Shown here piece after piece: positions 1 through 4,418 of a stretch of 6,225 nucleotides of DNA. The translations under genes were made by a program, and so were the position numbers. A model generated the notes under the pieces. That model saw only the letters and a list, made by a program, of their open reading frames with translations. It had not been told where the DNA came from and searched no databases. The stretch is taken from positions 1-6,225 of the forward strand of contig CAKQYA010000058.1 in assembly GCA_934293005.1 (NCBI GenBank). The letters run 5' to 3'. Positions within the stretch are counted from its first letter, which is position 1. Each line of letters opens with the position of its first letter. The stretch comes from an uncultured Bacteroidaceae bacterium (GTDB taxonomy: Bacteria; Bacteroidota; Bacteroidia; Bacteroidales; Bacteroidaceae).

Positions 1-554
1 CTGTCGAAGTCGGCGAGCATGGCGTGCTTGGTGTCTTTATCTGACAGGTTGGCGTGTTCCGTTGGAATGCGCCAATCGATGTGAAGGGTGTCGTCGAGAA
101 TGGAGATGCCGCCATCGGCTTCGGGATGGTAAAACTCGTCACACTTGTATTGGAAGACGGCTGTCTCGGAGAGGACGGCGAAGCCATGGGCGAAGCCACG
201 AGGGATGAAGAATTGGCGATGGTTGTCTTCTGTCAGTTCTACTGCCACATGCTGGCCGTATGTGGGCGAGCCCTTGCGGATGTCTACGGCGACATCGAGT
301 ACTCTACCCTTTACGCAGCGAACCAACTTGCTCTGGGTGTATGGGGGTCGCTGGAAGTGAAGGCCGCGCATGACGCCATAACTGCTCATCGACTCATTGT
401 CTTGGCAGAAGTGGACCTTGTGGCCAAGGATGGGGGTCACTTTCTCGTCAAACTCGCGCTCGCTGAAGCTCTCGAAGAAGTAGCCGCGGGCATCGCGGAA
501 GAGGCGTGGCTCGATGATGAGCACGCCTTGTATGTCTGTTGGTATTATATTCAT
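1..554 (-). CDS. rfbC: dTDP-4-dehydrorhamnose 3,5-epimerase (RmlC/RfbC), C-terminus cut by window edge
   Basis: The enzyme epimerises C3 and C5 of dTDP-4-keto-6-deoxyglucose in the cytosolic dTDP-L-rhamnose pathway, which supplies capsule, O-antigen or glycoprotein glycans. Translation of the minus strand from the ATG at 554-552 gives 184 residues open to the left edge, so only a few residues should be missing from a family of about 180-190. Family landmarks are clear: FRDARGYFFESF (19-30), GVMRGLHFQ (60-68) with the expected catalytic His66, Lys76 in the following strand, PRGFAHGF (118-125), the conserved Tyr142 in DEFYHPEADGGI, and the terminal LSDKD (170-174). The start matches the family N-terminus (MNIIPTDIQGVLIIEP). 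No clear Shine-Dalgarno precedes it, only AT-rich sequence, as is usual in Bacteroidales. It lies downstream of the antiterminator gene on the same strand, as expected in a polysaccharide operon. The long plus-strand frame over it is a shadow. Confidence 0.95.
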   Translation of the reverse strand, partial: MNIIPTDIQGVLIIEPRLFRDARGYFFESFSEREFDEKVTPILGHKVHFCQDNESMSSYGVMRGLHFQRPPYTQSKLVRCVKGRVLDVAVDIRKGSPTYGQHVAVELTEDNHRQFFIPRGFAHGFAVLSETAVFQYKCDEFYHPEADGGISILDDTLHIDWRIPTEHANLSDKDTKHAMLADFD

Positions 555-955
555 TGTATGTTTATATATATGTGGTTTAGTAAATGCGGATTTTTACTGA
601 TTGGACTGATGATGTGCGTGTGGGTGTGTATGAGACAAAAACCGAGATAAACAGGATAAAAACCGCTGTCCAGATGGAATGAACGTTGGTTGCCTCATGG
701 TGTGGTAGCACATTTATATGATTGTATGATACTCCGCATGGGGTTTATCGGCGAAGCTTGGTTTATCGCCTGATGCGTTCTGGGTGACGGCAGCCACGGT
801 TGAGGGAGATGGGACATGGCGGCGAGAACTCGTTCTCGCAAGGCATGGCCAAGCTACATCAACAGGCCGAAGGCACAGAATGCGTCAGGGGTTTTTATTC
901 TGTTTTTGTTTAATACAGATTGATTTATCTGATGATGTGCATGTGGGGTTGTGCA
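555..955. repeat. Repeat-filled gap between antiterminator and rfbC (repeat B1 and tails)
   Basis: No gene is supported in these 400 bases. They hold a B-tail fragment (about 593-647, with ACTGATGATGTGCGTGTGGG), then repeat B copy 1 (649-905). B1 begins AAACAGGATAAAAAC and ends GTTTTTATTCTGTTT, and it is interrupted by a 101-bp insertion (779-879). Another tail fragment (about 911-947, with CTGATGATGTGCATGTGGGG) reaches to within about 10 bp of the antiterminator stop. Leftward transcription from the antiterminator to rfbC must cross this structured DNA, which makes it a plausible pause or termination zone for an antiterminator to act on. That role is inference. Confidence 0.75.
779..879. mobile_element. 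101-bp hairpin insertion inside repeat B1, MITE-like
   Basis: Repeat B2 reads CCTGATGCGTCAGG at its terminator hairpin (2445-2458). In B1 the same hairpin is split after CCTGATGCGT and resumes as ATGCGTCAGG, so 101 bp are flanked by the 6-bp direct repeat ATGCGT (773-778 and 880-885), as expected of a target-site duplication. The insert has short similar inverted ends (TCTGGG and CACAGA) and a perfect central hairpin, GCGAGAAC-TC-GTTCTCGC, at about 823-840. It is too short to encode anything. The family is unrecognised. It could also be a local rearrangement. Confidence 0.5.
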
Positions 956-1675
956 TCATTCCACTTCTTGGAAGTCCTCTTTATGCACTCCACGTATGGC
1001 CACGGCATAGCCACCGAAGTCGAAGACAAGTTGGCGGTCGCGGTCGATGCGGACAATGTAGCCCTCATATCCTTTGAAGGGTCCTGTGAGCACGCGCAAC
1101 TTGACATGGTCTTTGGCAAACTGCTCGAAGGGATCGCGCAGGAATGTGACATTCTCTGGATGTGCTTTCATCACATTCATGAATGGCTGCATGATGGAGT
1201 TGCGTATGGAGGCCGGACGGCCTGTGCAGCAGTTGTTGACAAGATGATATTGTGGGAAATATGTCTTAAGAAACGCTTGGATGTTTCTCACCGTACCTTG
1301 CAAAAACACAAGGCCACTGACAGTGGGCGTGAGTTCTTTCTTCAACCCGCGCTTCTCTTCCTGATTCTTATAACTATAACGGTATGTCTGATGAATGAAA
1401 TAGGGCTGCTTGCCGTATTTGGCATTATATGTCTCGAGCCATTTAAGCAACGTGCGAGCTGCCATGTGCTGCAGAAAGAGGTAGCTCCATGATGTGGGGT
1501 CGGTGGATGGCTGGCGGTTCTTCGATGCCTTGGCTGAGGATGGTTCATGTTCGCTTGAGGATATTCCTTCTACTCTCGGAGCCGATGGCTTGTCAGCTCC
1601 GATAACGTGTATGCCCTTTGGCAGGCATTTGCCTGCATTGGCTGTAGAAGGTGAATCTAAGCAATCCTGCGTCAT
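956..1675 (-). CDS. UpxY-family transcription antiterminator (specialised NusG paralog)
   Basis: Predicted 239-residue NusG-like protein. In Bacteroides capsule loci, UpxY proteins encoded first in the operon bind the elongating RNA polymerase and stop premature termination in the long leader, so each polysaccharide operon is read through. The sequence shows an NGN-type domain from about residue 63 (SWSYLFLQHMAARTLLKWLE), ending near 180, then a KOW domain (about 190-239) with VKLRVLTGPFKGYEGYIVRI, the GPF-G-EG pattern typical of NusG/RfaH/UpxY. UpxY proteins are usually about 170-180 residues; this one carries about 60 extra Ser/Pro/Ala-rich residues at its N-terminus. The only alternative Met (71) would cut into the NGN domain, so the ATG at 1675-1673 is kept; it follows a purine stretch (GAAAGAGAAA). 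The gene lies about 150 bp from the invertible segment and reads away from it towards rfbC. Subfamily placement rests on the C-terminus and the context. Confidence 0.87.
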   Translation of the reverse strand: MTQDCLDSPSTANAGKCLPKGIHVIGADKPSAPRVEGISSSEHEPSSAKASKNRQPSTDPTSWSYLFLQHMAARTLLKWLETYNAKYGKQPYFIHQTYRYSYKNQEEKRGLKKELTPTVSGLVFLQGTVRNIQAFLKTYFPQYHLVNNCCTGRPASIRNSIMQPFMNVMKAHPENVTFLRDPFEQFAKDHVKLRVLTGPFKGYEGYIVRIDRDRQLVFDFGGYAVAIRGVHKEDFQEVE

Positions 1676-1772
1676 TTTCTCTTTCTACTTTATGTCTGTT
1701 GCTTCAACCGCAGATGGTGGCCGAAACAATCTGGTCAATCTATACCTCACGTCCATAATCATTATTCAATTA

Positions 1773-1829
1773 TTATTTCCCCCCAAAACAGTCTCTGGAC
1801 TCTTGAATAATAGTTAAGATTTCATTCAT
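1773..1829 (-). CDS. Possible 18-residue leader peptide in the antiterminator 5' leader
   Basis: A short frame (MNEILTIIQESRDCFGGK, then TAA) starts at the first bases beyond the left arm of the inverted repeat, and part of the arm (ATAAGAG) sits like a ribosome-binding region just before the ATG. Any transcript leaving the invertible segment leftward would carry it ahead of the antiterminator. The length is well within chance, and nothing else supports translation. The rest of the leader (1676-1772) shows no clear gene. Confidence 0.2.
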   Translation of the reverse strand: MNEILTIIQESRDCFGGK

Positions 1830-1857
1830 CTCTTATAGAGAGAGTGGCATTATGTGA

Positions 1858-1865
1858 CAAAGGTA
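1858..1865 (-). promoter_or_regulatory. Candidate leftward -7 element (TACCTTTG) toward the antiterminator
   Basis: The minus strand reads TACCTTTG, an exact match to the Bacteroidales -7 consensus TAnnTTTG, 4 bp inside the left repeat arm and pointing at the antiterminator gene. No TTTG-like -33 element is found 19-21 bp upstream (AGCA or GCAT at that position), so its strength is doubtful. If functional, the switch is ON as sequenced. Confidence 0.4.
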
Positions 1866-1926
1866 CGTATTTTCTATGGATTTCATGCTACAATTTAATA
1901 AAAATATTTCCGTTGCTGAAAAAAAA

Positions 1927-1958
1927 TCTGTTATTGTTTTACTAATCTTATACATTTG
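1927..1958 (+). promoter_or_regulatory. Candidate rightward promoter in the invertible segment (TCTG-N20-TACATTTG)
   Basis: The plus strand has TCTG at 1927-1930 (3 of 4 to the -33 TTTG), a 20-bp spacer, and TACATTTG at 1951-1958 (exact TAnnTTTG). This is the better two-part match in the segment. It points away from the antiterminator, towards repeat A1. If this is the main promoter, the polysaccharide operon is OFF in this copy, and inversion would bring the promoter close to the left arm facing the antiterminator. Confidence 0.5.
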
Positions 1959-2019
1959 GGGGGCGTATAGTGCAGGTTTGCAGGCATATCGGGAATAATG
2001 CCACTCTCTCTATAAGAGA

Positions 2020-2191
2020 GGTGCATTATTGCGATGACATTAACGAACACATATATACATTATTTATCTTATTTGTGTGCCGATGCCATGGGGAGGGGTT
2101 ATGACAAAAACTGAGATATAAACACTTCCCTTAGCATCCTTGCCATGACATTGCCATGCGGAGGGTTTATAACAAAAACTGAATATAAACT
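2020..2191. repeat. Two degenerate B-tail copies right of the invertible segment
   Basis: No gene is seen. Two successive copies of the B-repeat tail are present: about 2077-2124 (GCCATGGGGAGGGGTTATGACAAAAACTGAGATATAAAC in two parts) and about 2152-2190 (GCCATGCGGAGGGTTTATAAC then AAAAACTGAATATAAAC). The second leads directly into repeat A1. Their closeness shows that the tail can amplify separately from the rest of the unit. Confidence 0.6.
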
Positions 2192-2322
2192 CCCTGTGGG
2201 GCAAACTCTCATGCTTCGAGTTTATGATGGTGGATGTCTCTGATGCCCTTACGTGAACGAGTTCACGACGTGCATCGGAGACATTCACCATCATGTGTCT
2301 GACGACACTTTGCCCCACAGGG
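2192..2322 (+). repeat. Repeat A copy 1, four-way-junction fold
   Basis: This 131-bp element pairs with itself from end to end. P1 is CCCTGTGGGGCA with TGCCCCACAGGG (2192-2203 and 2311-2322). P2 is AACTC with GAGTT (2204-2208 and 2218-2222). P3 is a 23-bp stem (2224-2246 and 2272-2294) with only two G-T wobbles. P3 is capped by CGTGAAC-GA-GTTCACG (2252-2267). P5 is GTGTC-TGAC-GACAC (2295-2308). Almost no junction base is unpaired. It is not a tRNA. It resembles REP or MITE-type palindromic elements or a structured RNA; the family is unrecognised. Confidence 0.8.
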
Positions 2323-2326
2323 CGAT

Positions 2327-2474
2327 AAACAGGATAAAAACAGCTGTGCAGATGGATGGAACGTTGGTGGCCTCACGGTGGCAGCACATTTATATGATTG
2401 TGTGACAACCCGAATGGGGGTTATTGGCGAAGCTCGGTTTATTGCCTGATGCGTCAGGGGTTTTTATTCTGTTT
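2327..2474 (+). repeat. Repeat B copy 2
   Basis: A 148-bp unit starting AAACAGGATAAAAAC and ending GTTTTTATTCTGTTT, which pair over 15 bases with one G-T wobble. The interior (GCTGTGCAGATGG, TGGCAGCACATTTATATGATT, GGCGAAGCTCGGTTTATTG) is shared with B1, B4 and B5. A terminator-like hairpin lies near its right end. It is followed by a B tail (about 2481-2547) ending AAAACAGAATATAAAC, which abuts repeat A2. Confidence 0.75.
2445..2466 (+). terminator. Terminator-like hairpin of repeat B2
   Basis: CCTGA-TGCG-TCAGG followed by GG and TTTTT. The stem is short (5 bp), so strength is uncertain. It would stop transcripts arriving from the rightward promoter in the invertible segment before they reach the toxin-antitoxin-like operon. 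Confidence 0.5.
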
Positions 2475-2547
2475 TTGTTTAATACGGATTTTGCTGATTG
2501 GGCTGATGCCATGCGGAGGGGTTTATAACAAAAACAGAATATAAACA

Positions 2548-2678
2548 CCCTGTGGGGCAACTCTCATGCTTCGAGTTTATGATGGTGGATGTCTCTGATG
2601 CTCTTACGTGAACGAGATTCACGACGCGCATCAGAGACATTCACCATCATGTGTCTGACGACACTTTGCCCTACAGGG
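2548..2678 (+). repeat. Repeat A copy 2
   Basis: A 131-bp copy of repeat A with the same five stems. Differences keep pairing: the P3 wobble of copy 1 becomes a Watson-Crick pair (GCATCAGAGA), the outer stem has CCCTACAGGG (a G-T wobble with CCCTGTGGGG), and the apical loop gains one base (CGTGAA-CGAGA-TTCACG). It is followed by a truncated B unit (2683 to about 2717) that ends where the gene cassette begins. Confidence 0.8.
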
Positions 2679-2717
2679 CGATAAACAGGGTAAAAACCGC
2701 TGTGCAGATGGGAGGAA

Positions 2718-2911
2718 CAAACAAGTAACAATGTGTCAGCAATGCAATAAAAATAGAATTTATAGCGTTTATTGCCAAAAACACCTTATAAGATGCTAAA
2801 ATTTTGCATTTTTATGATGGAATGCAACAATAATATATTATTTTTGTAAGGTGTAACGCAATAAAAAACAGGACTGACATGTGTGGCAGAGCCACAGAAA
2901 GGAGAACGACA
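2718..2911 (+). promoter_or_regulatory. Promoter and leader region of the DUF3791/DUF3990 operon
   Basis: AT-rich DNA unlike the repeats on either side. TATTTTTG at 2839-2846 matches the -7 consensus TAnnTTTG; the -33 is weak. A perfect 6-bp inverted repeat with a 3-base loop, TGTGGC-AGA-GCCACA (2882-2896), lies between it and the start codon, where an antitoxin or a translational repressor could bind. A strong Shine-Dalgarno, AAAGGAG (2898-2904), follows, 7 bases from the ATG at 2912. GCAATAAA occurs twice directly (about 2744 and 2858) and once inverted (about 2768). Confidence 0.5.
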
Positions 2912-3127
2912 ATGAATAAAGAACAACAAGACAGAGCTATGTTTGTATCATTCTGCATAGAACAATACGCAAAAGCAAAGAATATGGATGCTGAGGATGT
3001 GGTGAATTTGTTTGAGGTATATGGCATCACAGAGCATTTCTGCGAGTTCTACGATGTGCTACACACACAAGGCGGTCAGTGGCTGATTGAAGAAATTGAC
3101 AAAATGATAAATGAAAGAAGAAAATGA
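2912..3127 (+). CDS. DUF3791-family small protein, likely antitoxin partner
   Basis: Encodes 71 residues. The upstream in-frame ATG at 2879 is rejected because AAAGGAG sits exactly 7 bases before the ATG at 2912, and the conserved part starts soon after. The sequence resembles DUF3791: FVSFCIEQYAKAKNMDAEDVVNLFEVYGITEHFCEFYDVLHTQ in outline, with the family's FCIE-Y/F-A start, helical middle and Y-D-x-LHTQ near the end. Its biochemical function is unknown. It is the first of three genes, and its stop overlaps the next start by 4 bp (ATGA), so translation is probably coupled. As a small acidic protein encoded ahead of an ADP-ribosyltransferase-like protein, it would fit an antitoxin or immunity partner, which is inference from genetic layout. 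Confidence 0.75.
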   Translation: MNKEQQDRAMFVSFCIEQYAKAKNMDAEDVVNLFEVYGITEHFCEFYDVLHTQGGQWLIEEIDKMINERRK

Positions 3128-3612
3128 GCAAGGTATATCATGGAAGTGTTGAAGAAGTGAAGAGTCCTGAGATACGTCAGCCTAACCGTTCTCTTGACTA
3201 TGGCTCAGGCTTCTACACAACAACCTCTTACGAACAAGCGAAGAAATGGGTTGAACGAAAAATAAGAGACAATGGAGTGGCTGTAGGCTATGTGAATGTC
3301 TATGAATTGGATGACGAGGTAGTAAAGAATATGAAATCACTCTTTTTTAAGAAGCCAACAGAAGAATGGGTGAATTTTGTAATGAGAAACCGTACTGAAA
3401 GGGAGTTCGTCCACGACTACGACATAGTGTATGGACCTGTGGCAGACGATAGCGTTTACACTCAGTTCACTCTCTATGAGGGCGGCATCATCAGTATGCC
3501 AACTCTCATTAAAGAATTAAAGACATACAAATTGGTCGATCAATATCTTTTCCACACAGAGAAGTCGCTGCAAGCTATTAAATTTGTTGAATCAGAAATT
3601 ATCAAGATATGA
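3124..3612 (+). CDS. DUF3990 ADP-ribosyltransferase-like protein, likely toxin
   Basis: 162 residues of the DUF3990 type. Visible landmarks: YHGS near the N-terminus (5-8), LDYGSGFYTTT with following QAKKW (24-42), YDIVYGPVADD (99-109), YTQF (112-115) and the C-terminal DQYLFHTEKSLQAIKF (139-154). The family is considered related to the ADP-ribosyltransferase fold; His6, Tyr31 and Gln114 are candidate pocket residues by position, which I infer and cannot confirm. No signal peptide or membrane segment is seen, so action in the cytosol is likely. It overlaps both neighbours by 4 bp. Families of this kind are found beside DUF3791 in bacterial accessory regions, and together they look like a toxin-antitoxin module. 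Target and substrate are unknown. Confidence 0.82.
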   Translation: MSKVYHGSVEEVKSPEIRQPNRSLDYGSGFYTTTSYEQAKKWVERKIRDNGVAVGYVNVYELDDEVVKNMKSLFFKKPTEEWVNFVMRNRTEREFVHDYDIVYGPVADDSVYTQFTLYEGGIISMPTLIKELKTYKLVDQYLFHTEKSLQAIKFVESEIIKI

Positions 3613-3827
3613 GTGCAAAGATAACACAAGAGAACCTATACATGTTGTTGCCATTAAAGATTGGATGGCTTGCTCCTTGGCTCTCGGAAGACAAAGGCAT
3701 AAGTCTTACGGATGCCATTAACCGTATTTATCACTCAGAACTCTACAAGAAACTGTCCACAGAAAGTACCCATTATTGGCACTTGGGTCCTGTGGACTTG
3801 TACAATGAGCTGAAAAAAGAATTTTAA
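3609..3827 (+). CDS. Small unknown protein, third gene of the DUF3791/DUF3990 operon
   Basis: Encodes 72 residues starting at the ATGA overlap with the preceding stop. I do not recognise a named family with certainty. The central segment (LSEDKGISLTDAINRIYHSELYKKLSTE) and the end (YWHLGPVDLYNELKKEF) resemble small helical proteins often encoded next to DUF3990/DUF3791 genes. Tight coupling argues that it is real and acts with its neighbours, perhaps as a second antitoxin or accessory factor. No membrane segment or catalytic motif is seen. After its stop a short AT-rich stretch leads straight into a B-repeat tail. Confidence 0.72.
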   Translation: MSAKITQENLYMLLPLKIGWLAPWLSEDKGISLTDAINRIYHSELYKKLSTESTHYWHLGPVDLYNELKKEF

Positions 3828-3861
3828 AAATCAAATTAGCAAACTTATAATTCCACAAGAA

Positions 3862-3908
3862 ACTGATGATGTGCATGTGGGGTGTTTAGACAAAAACCTA
3901 TATAAACA
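3862..3908 (+). repeat. B-repeat tail fragment right of the gene cassette
   Basis: CTGATGATGTGCATGTGGGG followed by ACAAAAACCTATATAAACA is the last part of a B unit. The first part of such a unit stops at about 2717, so the cassette 2718-3861 separates the two halves of one split unit. The tail abuts repeat A3. Confidence 0.6.
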
Positions 3909-4038
3909 CCCTGTGGGGCAACTCTCATGCTTCGAGTTTATGATGGTGGATGTCTCTGATGCCCTTACGTGAACGAGTTCACGACGCGCATCGGAGACAT
4001 TCACCATCATGTGTCTGACGACACTTTGCCCTACAGGG
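3909..4038 (+). repeat. Repeat A copy 3
   Basis: A 130-bp copy with all stems preserved: CCCTGTGGGGCA with TGCCCTACAGGG, AACTC/GAGTT, the long P3 stem, CGTGAAC-GA-GTTCACG and GTGTC-TGAC-GACAC. It has the same orientation as A1 and A2. With A2 it brackets the three-gene cassette. Confidence 0.8.
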
Positions 4039-4042
4039 CGAT

Positions 4043-4192
4043 AAACAGGATAAAAACAGCTGTGCAGATGGGTGGAACGTTGGTGACCTCATGGTGTGGC
4101 AGCACATTTATATGATTGTGTGACAACCCGAATGGGGTTTATTGGCGAAGCTCGGTTTATTGCCTGACAAGTCAGGGGTTTTTATCCTGTTT
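4043..4192 (+). repeat. Repeat B copy 4
   Basis: A 150-bp unit with perfect 15-bp inverted ends, AAACAGGATAAAAAC and GTTTTTATCCTGTTT. The interior matches B2. It is followed by a tail (about 4199-4263) with GATGCCATGCGGAGGGG, which runs directly into B5 with no A element between them. Confidence 0.78.
4163..4183 (+). terminator. Terminator-like hairpin of repeat B4
   Basis: CCTGAC-AA-GTCAGG followed by GG and TTTTT. It could end transcription of the three-gene operon. The opposite strand has no T-run, so it would act rightward only. Confidence 0.55.
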
Positions 4193-4248
4193 TTGTGAAT
4201 ACGGATTTTGCTGATTTGACTGATGCCATGCGGAGGGGTTTATAACAA

Positions 4249-4396
4249 AAACAGAATATAAACAGCTGTGCAGATGGGAGGAACATTGGTGGCCTCACGA
4301 TGTGGCAGCATTTTATATTATGTGTAACACTCCGAATGGGGTTTATCGGCGAAGCCCAGTTTATTGCCTGACAAGTCAGGGGTTTTTATCCTGTTT
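4249..4396 (+). repeat. Repeat B copy 5, ending beside the recombinase gene
   Basis: A 148-bp unit whose left end is the tail-type AAACAGAATATAAAC and whose right end is GTTTTTATCCTGTTT. It starts 206 bp after B4 and ends about 20 bp before the recombinase stop codon. Here no A element lies between tail and B interior, so it looks like an empty or deleted A site. Confidence 0.72.
4367..4387 (+). terminator. Terminator-like hairpin of repeat B5
   Basis: CCTGAC-AA-GTCAGG, GG, TTTTT. It lies between the rightward cassette and the convergent recombinase gene and would prevent antisense transcription into the recombinase. Confidence 0.55.
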
Positions 4397-4418
4397 TTAA
4401 ACACATGGGTGTCGAATA

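Larger units (their letters stand above)
1829..2019. promoter_or_regulatory. Invertible promoter segment upstream of the antiterminator
   Basis: Two perfect 25-bp inverted repeats, 1829-1853 (containing TATAGAGAGAGTGGCATTAT) and 1995-2019 (containing ATAATGCCACTCTCTCTATA), enclose 141 bp of AT-rich DNA. Established for Bacteroides fragilis capsule loci: promoters ahead of upxY genes are flanked by inverted repeats of roughly 20-25 bp and are flipped by a site-specific recombinase, turning each polysaccharide on or off. Arm length, spacer length, position directly before a UpxY-type gene and a recombinase gene in the same window all fit. The arms differ at the next base on either side, so the repeat boundary is sharp. 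Confidence 0.87.

Noticed and set aside
54..650. Long plus-strand open frame of 198 codons over rfbC
   Set aside because: The minus strand of 1-554 encodes an unmistakable RmlC/RfbC; this frame is its antisense shadow.
920..1492. Plus-strand open frame of 190 codons
   Set aside because: Antisense to the NusG-like gene, whose KOW and NGN motifs are clear on the minus strand.
2064..2318. Minus-strand open frame of 84 codons
   Set aside because: It covers the palindromic repeat A1 and a B tail; the protein has no family resemblance and simply translates inverted repeats.
2192..2322. tRNA or tmRNA because of the cloverleaf
   Set aside because: The arm sizes are wrong, there is no anticodon or T-loop consensus and no CCA-type end; the 23-bp stem is far too long.
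2879..2911. Upstream in-frame ATG as start of the DUF3791-type gene
   Set aside because: It would translate the palindrome and the Shine-Dalgarno itself; AAAGGAG is correctly spaced from the ATG at 2912.
2192..4038. Integron: gene cassette bordered by attC-like palindromes
   Set aside because: No integron integrase, no RYYYAAC/GTTRRRY core sites at the ends, and the elements have symmetric multi-stem folds unlike attC. The recombinase present lacks the IntI-type context.
2192..4396. CRISPR array
   Set aside because: Repeats are 130-150 bp, irregularly spaced and structured throughout, with no short repeat-spacer pattern and no cas genes.
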